Below are positions 6,840 to 10,537 of a stretch of 10,537 nucleotides of DNA, in pieces. Under the pieces are notes generated by a model, which did no database searches, had not been told where the DNA came from, and saw only the letters and a program-made list of their open reading frames with translations. The position numbers and the translations under genes were made by a program. The stretch's first letter is position 1. Each line of letters begins with the position of its first letter. This DNA is from CAZGAQ01 sp964523405 (GTDB lineage Bacteria; Planctomycetota; Phycisphaerae; UBA1845; Fen-1342). The stretch lies in assembly GCA_964523405.1 (NCBI GenBank), contig CAZGAQ010000064.1, positions 1-10,537 on the forward strand, read 5' to 3'.

Positions 6840-6868
6840 TTATCGGCGGCCGGCGCGCAAACACTTGA
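6840..6868 (-). promoter_or_regulatory. Possible sigma-28-type promoter
   Basis: GCCGATAA (6847-6840) is an exact match to the FliA -10 consensus. TCAAGTGT (6868-6861) matches 6 of 8 of the extended -35 TAAAGTTT, but the gap is 13 nt instead of 11, so the spacing is off by two. Confidence 0.3.
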
Positions 6869-7034
6869 CTCGTTTGAGTTAACAATAAGAGCCCCACGGC
6901 CCCGGTCGCCCAGGCCTCCGCGATACCGCTCCCGCGCTGGTCTTGCGAAACCCCCGGCATCCACTGCCACCGCCACCGTTGGCGCGGCACAGGGTCGCGC
7001 AAAGTCATTAAAGAACTACACTTGCACGCGTACC

Positions 7035-7463
7035 CTACGGCAGCGCATCCAAGTCGTCATCCGCCTCGGCGTGCCCCGGGAGCGGATTCTGACGCCCCTT
7101 ACACAGCTTGAATTCGCCCACCGGCGCCACTTTCCGGTAGCCCAGGTACAGCAGAATGTCCAGCACTTCCGTCAGCGTCGGGAAAGGCCGGTCGTTCACA
7201 CGCTTGTACTCGTCTACCGCCTTGAGAAAGTCGAGCTGCTCCTCATTCATCTGCCCTTCTTCGGCCGCACGGCGATAGTCCGTGCGTCGCCGTCCGGGCC
7301 CGCGCCGGCGATCGAAGTTCGAGCGCCGGTCCTCCCCCGTGCGGTGATCTACCCCCGAGCGCCGGTCGAGCTCGGCGCGGCGGTCAGCGCGGCGCGCGTC
7401 CTGGGCCGCGTCCGGTTCCGCAGGCGTATTGGTCGTTGGCAGGTGAGAGTTATCGTCGTTCAT
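7035..7463 (-). CDS. Hypothetical protein with Arg-rich hexapeptide repeats
   Basis: I do not recognise a named family. The 142 residues fall into three parts. Residues 1-23 are polar. Residues 27-62 form six hexads of the form D-R-R-x-x-x (Asp at 27, 33, 39, 45 and 51, then a degenerate G-R-R-R-T-D). Residues 72 to about 113 look folded: N-E-E-Q-L-D-F-L-K-A-V-D-E-Y-K-R, then R-P-F-P-T-L-T-E-V-L-D-I-L-L-Y-L-G-Y-R-K-V. This reads as two or three helices with an exposed basic end, perhaps winged-helix-like, but I cannot confirm that. A short acidic C-terminus (A-D-D-D-L-D-A) follows. The ATG at 7463 has no clear Shine-Dalgarno and a long hairpin just upstream. An internal ATG at 7250 (Met72) has GAAGGG 3 nt before it and could give the folded part alone. 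Coding pressure is supported by the compositional shift between segments. Confidence 0.72.
   Translation of the reverse strand: MNDDNSHLPTTNTPAEPDAAQDARRADRRAELDRRSGVDHRTGEDRRSNFDRRRGPGRRRTDYRRAAEEGQMNEEQLDFLKAVDEYKRVNDRPFPTLTEVLDILLYLGYRKVAPVGEFKLCKGRQNPLPGHAEADDDLDALP
7278..7385 (-). repeat. Six degenerate 18-nt units encoding D-R-R-x-x-x
   Basis: The stretch translates to a six-unit hexapeptide repeat with Asp at every sixth position and Arg-Arg (once His-Arg) after it. The units differ at the DNA level, so selection on the protein pattern is likelier than recent slippage. Confidence 0.7.
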
Positions 7464-7475
7464 ACTCGGACTATC

Positions 7476-7504
7476 GTCGCTTCAGCCCCGCGGGCAGAAG
7501 CGAC
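7476..7504 (-). promoter_or_regulatory. 13-bp hairpin ahead of the Arg-rich gene
   Basis: Arms 7476-7488 and 7492-7504 pair over 13 positions with a single A/A mismatch and a 3-nt loop. It ends 12 nt before the ATG at 7463 and 70 nt after the acidic gene's stop. It could terminate the acidic gene (no T-tract) or control the Arg-rich gene, which has no other visible ribosome site. Confidence 0.5.
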
Positions 7505-7573
7505 CAGTCCGGTCGCGCTCCCCCGCCCCCCGTGCGGCTTGTGGGGCCGCCTTGGCCGTCCGTTCCGCCGCCC

Positions 7574-7921
7574 CTAGACATCGTCGTCATCATCATCGTC
7601 GAAGTCGTCGTCGACGTCGTCGTCCTCTTCGTCGTCGAAATCATCATCGAAATCGTCGTCGAAGTCCTCGTCGAGTTCCTCGTCGCCCTCCTCCTCCACC
7701 TCGTCGTCTTCTTCCTCGAAATCCTCGTCATCTTCGGCGCGCCGGCGCCCATCGGCACACAGCCCCAGGGCTCCCGATAGCCCGGCTGGCTCGCGCTCGT
7801 CTTCCTCGCTCGCGGGGTCTTCGGTGGCCGTGGCGAGCTGCCCGTCGTCGCCGTCCTCAAACGGCCACTGGGGCTCGGTGAACAGATGGTCCGCCTGGCT
7901 CCGATCTCCATATTCGAACAT
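7574..7921 (-). CDS. Small polyacidic protein, unknown function
   Basis: The protein has 115 residues. Residues 1-30 look specific (M-F-E-Y-G-D-R-S-Q-A-D-H-L-F, then P-Q-W-P-F-E-D-G-D-D-G-Q-L), with two Trp/Phe-rich turns. Residues 63-115 are almost all Asp/Glu, broken at about every fourth position by a hydrophobic residue (Val75, Leu83, Phe87, Phe91, Phe95, Val103, Phe107, Val115). It has no signal peptide or membrane segment, so it is probably cytoplasmic. Such tails occur in nucleic-acid mimics, chaperones and metal-binding proteins, but nothing points to one of these. The ATG at 7921 is chosen because AAGGAG lies 7 nt upstream; the longer frame to 8032 would run through the promoter region. 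The gene is divergent from the SEC-C gene and 110 nt upstream of the Arg-rich gene. Confidence 0.72.
   Translation of the reverse strand: MFEYGDRSQADHLFTEPQWPFEDGDDGQLATATEDPASEEDEREPAGLSGALGLCADGRRRAEDDEDFEEEDDEVEEEGDEELDEDFDDDFDDDFDDEEDDDVDDDFDDDDDDDV
7577..7735 (-). repeat. GAN-rich trinucleotide tract coding for the Asp/Glu tail
   Basis: The tract is a run of GAC/GAT/GAA/GAG codons interrupted by TTC, GTC and similar, read as GTC/ATC-like triplets on the plus strand. It is a coding microsatellite prone to slippage in whole triplets. Confidence 0.75.
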
Positions 7922-7963
7922 TCGAAAGCTCCTTGTGAACCCGTTTCCGAGGCTACGCGCGGC

Positions 7964-7992
7964 TAGATAATGCTCGGCGCAGCATTCGTCAA
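7964..7992 (-). promoter_or_regulatory. Candidate promoter of the acidic gene with a dyad in the spacer
   Basis: TTGACG (7992-7987), a 17-nt spacer and TATCTA (7969-7964) lie on the minus strand. A perfect 6-bp inverted repeat, AATGCT-N6-AGCATT (7969-7986), fills the spacer, a usual operator position. The -10 matches only 3 of 6. Confidence 0.4.
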
Positions 7993-8047
7993 GCCCCAAA
8001 ATGCCCGCCCGGAGCAACGGGCCCTGTTTCACCCATTCGGCACCCTG

Positions 8048-8077
8048 TTCGCCCCGCCGGAGCGCATAGCATATAAT
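8048..8077 (+). promoter_or_regulatory. Promoter of the SEC-C/YkgJ pair
   Basis: A perfect TATAAT (8072-8077) lies 32 nt before the ATG at 8110. The best -35 candidate, TTCGCC at 8048-8053 with an 18-nt spacer, matches only 3 of 6. The AT-rich hexamer in this GC-rich, divergent gap makes it credible. Confidence 0.5.
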
Positions 8078-8109
8078 GCCACCGTTTTCCTGGCTGGAAG
8101 GACGAAGTC

Positions 8110-8316
8110 ATGGCGTTTTTCGACCGTTTCTCCAAGCGTTTCGAGCGCGCGCAAGAGCGCAAAAAGCTCAACACGCCCATTGTCTCCCCCGACGACCCGC
8201 CCCTGCCCGATGCCCCCGTGGAGCAGGCCAAGGCCGCCCGGACCACCGGGCGCAACGACCCCTGCCCCTGCGGCTCGGGCAAGAAGTTCAAGAAGTGCTG
8301 CGGGGCTAAGGCGTGA
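8110..8316 (+). CDS. Stand-alone SEC-C metal-binding peptide
   Basis: The protein has 68 residues. The C-terminus carries the SEC-C motif, N-D-P-C-P-C-G-S-G-K-K-F-K-K-C-C-G (49-65). Cys52, Cys54, Cys63 and Cys64 would bind zinc, as at the end of SecA, where the motif contacts SecB and ribosomes. Here it is detached from any SecA body. The N-terminal half is charged (F-x-x-F-S-K-R-F-E-R-A-Q-E-R-K-K) and probably one helix followed by a Pro-rich linker. Whether it is a stand-alone adaptor in protein export or has another role cannot be told. GGAAGGA precedes the ATG. Its TGA overlaps the GTG of the next gene, so the two are made together. Confidence 0.87.
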   Translation: MAFFDRFSKRFERAQERKKLNTPIVSPDDPPLPDAPVEQAKAARTTGRNDPCPCGSGKKFKKCCGAKA

Positions 8317-8759
8317 TCGCTCCCGACAACCCCCAACCCTGGTACGCCGACGGCCTCCGCTTCGCTTGCACCCAGTGCGGCGCCTGCTGCAGTGGCGCTC
8401 CCGGTTACGTTTGGGTCACCGGCGACGAGATCGACGCCATCGCGGCAAAGCTCGGCCTGTCCGCCGAGCAGTTCAACAAACGGCATGTCCGCCGCGTCAG
8501 CCGTGGACGCAGCCTCCTCGAGAAAAAGAACGGCGACTGCGAATTCCTCCTGCGCCTGACAGACAAACGCACTGCCTGCGCCATCCACGACGTGCGCCCG
8601 GTCCAGTGCCGCACTTGGCCCTTCTGGAATTCCAACGTCGAGACCCCCGATACGTGGCGCCGCACCGCCGCCGGCTGCCCCGGCCTGGACCACGGCTCCA
8701 TCCATCCCCTCCCGGTCATTCAGACTGCGCTGGAAGAGAACGGCGCGCGCCCGCTGTAG
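8313..8759 (+). CDS. YkgJ-family cysteine-cluster protein (second copy)
   Basis: The 148-residue protein has C-T-Q-C-G-A-C-C-S-G (19-28), then Cys76, Cys89, Cys99 and Cys122 in the family contexts A-I-H-D-V-R-P-V-Q-C-R-T-W-P-F-W (90-105) and A-G-C-P-G. This is the YkgJ/UPF0153 putative Zn/Fe-chelating domain and is closer to the textbook form than the copy at 510-986. The start is a GTG overlapping the SEC-C stop (GTGA), which implies coupling. The 3' end runs 44 bp into the oppositely oriented transglutaminase-like gene. The reaction, if any, is unknown; the partnership with a second cysteine-rich metal-binding peptide is the only functional hint. Confidence 0.88.
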   Translation: MIAPDNPQPWYADGLRFACTQCGACCSGAPGYVWVTGDEIDAIAAKLGLSAEQFNKRHVRRVSRGRSLLEKKNGDCEFLLRLTDKRTACAIHDVRPVQCRTWPFWNSNVETPDTWRRTAAGCPGLDHGSIHPLPVIQTALEENGARPL

Positions 8760-9678
8760 CCGCCACAACGCTTCGCCGGCGATAGACCAGCGTCCCCCAT
8801 CCCAATACCAGCACGACCACTCCCACCCACGCCAGGTTCGGCATACCCAACAGCCCCCACGGAGGAGCTTCGGCCACTCGCACAAACACAATCGCCACCG
8901 CACACAGCCCGCACCCCACGGCTCGCCGCAGCAGACTGGAGGCCGGCTGCACGGCCAGCGCCGCCAGCACCGCGACCAGAATCACCTCCCGCAGCAGCGG
9001 AAACACGGCCATCCCGAACGCCATTCCGCGCGCGAGATTGCGCAGCAGCCCCAACGTGACGCTCAGCCGTGTGCCTGTCTCGCTGCTGACCAGCGACTTC
9101 TCTCCCTGTCCGGGCGCCATGAGGTCTCCGCCCACGCCACTACGTGGGTCGCGGGCCGCCACCCACACATGTTTGAGGTCGCACGCCAAGGTGACATCGT
9201 AGCCCATTCGCTGGAGCAACGACGCCGCGACCACCGCGCGTCCGTCGCAATCCTCGCGCCCCTGCCGATACACTTCCTCCACCGTCGGGATATAGTCCAT
9301 CACCCCCCACACGTCCCAATCCCACGCGTACGGCACACGGCGATATACCACACTTTCGGCGCTCGCCATGGCCTCCTTCAAACCGGCGGACGGCCCCATG
9401 AGACGTCGCGCCTCGGCCTCGAGTTCCACAATCATCGGGTGGTTGGGGTCAACCACGGACTGCAGGTGCGTCAGACGGCGCCACCACGTCGGAATGAGCC
9501 AGAACTTCGGATAAAGCACCAGCACCAGCGTGAGCAGGAACACCGCCAGCTTCAGCGGGCAACGCCACCGTGCCGGCCATGCGTGGACGCGCCGCCAGAA
9601 TCCCGGGCGCGGTTCGGTTTCGCGCCGCCCTGCGGCGACATCCTGCGATTCACCGGATTGCGGCGGGCAAACGGTCAT
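8716..9678 (-). CDS. Membrane protein with a transglutaminase-like core
   Basis: The protein has 320 residues from the ATG at 9678. A membrane segment lies at about 42-62, with a Lys/Arg-rich stretch before it. Residues about 70-180 form a transglutaminase-like (papain-fold) core: E-D-C-D-G-R-A (Cys144 as nucleophile), then M-G-Y-D-V-x-L-A, then K-H-V-W-V (His170), with Asp177 a possible third residue. The C-terminal part has more membrane segments at about 220-243, 253-269 and 279-298 and a basic tail. Bacterial relatives include peptidases and protein-modifying enzymes; the substrate cannot be inferred. The TTG at 9702 gives a longer frame but has no ribosome site. The chosen ATG has GGAG 3 nt upstream, which is close, so a nearby start is possible. 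No coupled partner is seen, and the 3' end overlaps the YkgJ gene tail to tail. Confidence 0.82.
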   Translation of the reverse strand: MTVCPPQSGESQDVAAGRRETEPRPGFWRRVHAWPARWRCPLKLAVFLLTLVLVLYPKFWLIPTWWRRLTHLQSVVDPNHPMIVELEAEARRLMGPSAGLKEAMASAESVVYRRVPYAWDWDVWGVMDYIPTVEEVYRQGREDCDGRAVVAASLLQRMGYDVTLACDLKHVWVAARDPRSGVGGDLMAPGQGEKSLVSSETGTRLSVTLGLLRNLARGMAFGMAVFPLLREVILVAVLAALAVQPASSLLRRAVGCGLCAVAIVFVRVAEAPPWGLLGMPNLAWVGVVVLVLGWGTLVYRRRSVVAATAGARRSLPAQSE

Positions 9679-9744
9679 CCGCTCCACGCTTTCGCCCCAC
9701 AATCGAGCACGCCGACCGCGCGATTATCTGCGGGGCCAGCAGCC

Positions 9745-9782
9745 GCCGCAATGCACTGCGGCACCCGCCGCCACATGGCGGG
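9745..9782. repeat. Two tandem hairpins in the intergenic region
   Basis: GCCGCA-N6-TGCGGC (9745-9762) is followed at once by CCCGCC-N7-GGCGGG (9764-9782). Both stems are perfect 6-bp. They lie in the likely leader of the transglutaminase-like gene on the minus strand. Their role is unknown. Confidence 0.35.
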
Positions 9783-9827
9783 ACGGACCACCTCTGCGGA
9801 TCAGGCCACCCCTTCCAGGAAAAGGGC

Positions 9828-9856
9828 TTTACATGACCTAACAAATACCGTACACT
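9828..9856 (+). promoter_or_regulatory. Promoter-like element with no plus-strand gene downstream
   Basis: TTTACA (5 of 6), an exact 17-nt spacer and TACACT (4 of 6) lie on the plus strand. The start would be near 9863, followed by stem-loops at 9868-9883 and 9883-9898. It could make a small RNA or a transcript antisense to the gene at 10067-10381. Confidence 0.35.
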
Positions 9857-10066
9857 TGTCTCAGTAGATCCGTTTTTGCGGATGCCTCCCCCCAGGCAGG
9901 CGGGCCGGGCAGGCCAGGGAATCGGACGCTATGGAAAGCGTGCCGCCCGCCCATGCGGCGTTCGCGCCGCGCGCCATCTGCCGCGCTGCGCTGCGCCTGG
10001 AGGCGCCATCGATGTCCGCACGCACCCGTCCCCCTCGTTCCGCGCTGGCCGTTCCGTTCCTGCGGA

Positions 10067-10381
10067 TTAGCCGCGTTTTGCCGCTCTTTTCCCCGGCGGA
10101 GTTGACCGCCCTCGCGGCGTACCTCGAGCGCCACGTTGCAGCGCGCCTGCGGCGCCTTGCACGAAGGCCCGAATCTCCGCCGGCGTCGCGTCGGCGTACT
10201 CCTCCTCCCAGTCCCGCAGCCGGTTCATCGCCGCCAGCCGCGCCGCCGGGTCCTCCACCATCTGCAGTAGCCCGGCCGCACAAAACCGCGCCACGTAGTG
10301 CCCGGAAATCTTCGCCTCGTCGTATAGGAGCTTGAGCGGCTCCCCGACCTGGAAATTGATCTGCGGTTTGCGCTTCGCCAT
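10067..10381 (-). CDS. Small possible ribbon-helix-helix protein
   Basis: The protein has 104 residues. The N-terminus is M-A-K-R-K-P-Q-I-N-F-Q-V, a short basic strand. Two predicted helices follow (E-P-L-K-L-L-Y-D-E-A-K-I-S-G, then Y-V-A-R-F-C-A-A-G-L-L-Q-M-V-E), in the strand-helix-helix order of RHH (CopG/MetJ-like) DNA-binding proteins. A third helical stretch (R-L-A-A-M-N-R-L-R-D-W-E-E-E-Y) and a basic, Gly/Arg-rich tail complete it. The RHH call is a fold guess from pattern only. The ATG at 10381 has AAAGGAG at good spacing, and the in-frame TTG 5 codons upstream is rejected. A promoter with an inverted repeat lies just before it, which would suit a self-regulating protein. No toxin-antitoxin partner is seen next to it within the window. 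Confidence 0.65.
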   Translation of the reverse strand: MAKRKPQINFQVGEPLKLLYDEAKISGHYVARFCAAGLLQMVEDPAARLAAMNRLRDWEEEYADATPAEIRAFVQGAAGALQRGARGTPRGRSTPPGKRAAKRG

Positions 10382-10419
10382 GCGAGCTCCTTTCAAGGGA
10401 TTCGCCGGTTTCTAGGCGC

Positions 10420-10447
10420 AGCATACGCGCTTTGCCCCGCTTGGCAA
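10420..10447 (-). promoter_or_regulatory. Promoter of the possible RHH gene, with inverted repeat
   Basis: TTGCCA (10447-10442), a 16-nt spacer and TATGCT (10425-10420) lie on the minus strand, 39 nt before the ATG. TTGCC-N6-GGCAA (10432-10447) is an inverted repeat covering the -35 and part of the spacer and could be an operator. Confidence 0.45.
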
Positions 10448-10537
10448 GCCCCCGCCCCCGCGACCTTGCCCGTCCGTCCGTCGCCCGGCGGCCCGCGGCC
10501 GGGGCGCGCCGCCGGCCCCGCCGCGGCGCGCCCGGTC

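Larger units (their letters stand above)
9679..10066. other. Intergenic region, 388 nt, no gene found
   Basis: No credible coding sequence is visible. It holds two tandem GC-rich hairpins (9745-9782), a plus-strand promoter-like element (9828-9856) and two small stem-loops (9868-9898). The short frames here are Arg/Pro-rich and look non-coding. The 9828-9860 stretch is notably AT-rich for this sequence. Confidence 0.6.

Noticed and set aside
6775..7008. 77-codon minus-strand frame upstream of the FlgM-like gene
   Set aside because: Its composition is not protein-like over most of its length and no ribosome site is visible; only its last 11 codons are of interest.
7436..7780. Plus-strand frame rich in Val/Ile that looks like a membrane protein
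   Set aside because: The hydrophobic run is the antisense reading of the GAN codon tract of the acidic gene; there is no ribosome site.
9861..10424. 187-codon minus-strand frame across the possible RHH gene
   Set aside because: It is Arg/Gly/Ala-rich and in another frame from the gene that has a strong ribosome site.
10455..10537. Very GC-rich end with GTCC repeats and self-complementary GGCC/GCGC runs
   Set aside because: It is too short and cut off by the window edge to call a repeat, origin or gene.

Overview
The window is GC-rich bacterial DNA, most likely from a planctomycete (Planctomycetota, perhaps Phycisphaerae-like). The main evidence is the secreted protein at the left edge, which ends in an Ig-like segment followed by a dockerin-type pair of Ca-binding loops in the style common in that phylum. 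Small hypothetical genes and short intergenic regions fit this. The assignment is an inference, since no rRNA or marker phylogeny is available here.

Layout. (1) 1-356, plus strand: the 3' end of the Ig/dockerin protein, then GC-rich hairpins. (2) 510-7921, minus strand, read right to left: a polyacidic small protein, an Arg-rich hexapeptide-repeat protein, a FlgM-like small protein, then the classic block rpmF-plsX-fabH-fabD-fabG, then pfkA and a YkgJ-type cysteine-cluster protein. (3) 8110-8759, plus strand: a stand-alone SEC-C metal-binding peptide coupled by a GTGA overlap to a second YkgJ-type protein. (4) 8716-10381, minus strand: a membrane protein with a transglutaminase-like Cys/His core, whose 3' end overlaps the YkgJ gene tail to tail, and a small possible ribbon-helix-helix protein.

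How the genes work together. plsX, fabH, fabD and fabG supply early fatty acid and phospholipid synthesis. PlsX makes acyl-phosphate, FabD loads malonyl onto ACP, FabH starts chains and FabG reduces them. They sit behind rpmF (ribosomal protein L32), as in many bacteria. The genes are tightly packed, with a stop codon inside a Shine-Dalgarno, an ATGA overlap, a 1-nt gap and a 14-nt gap, so they are almost certainly one transcript. acpP, often found after fabG, is absent; a 187-nt gap and pfkA follow instead.

Most of the window is ordinary core metabolism. The less explained part is 6560-8110: three small genes of unknown or tentative function (FlgM-like, Arg-rich period-6 repeat, Asp/Glu-rich period-4 tail) and several promoter or hairpin signals. 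No rRNA, tRNA, CRISPR array, insertion sequence or clear sign of horizontal transfer was seen. No new multi-gene defence or biosynthetic system is evident.
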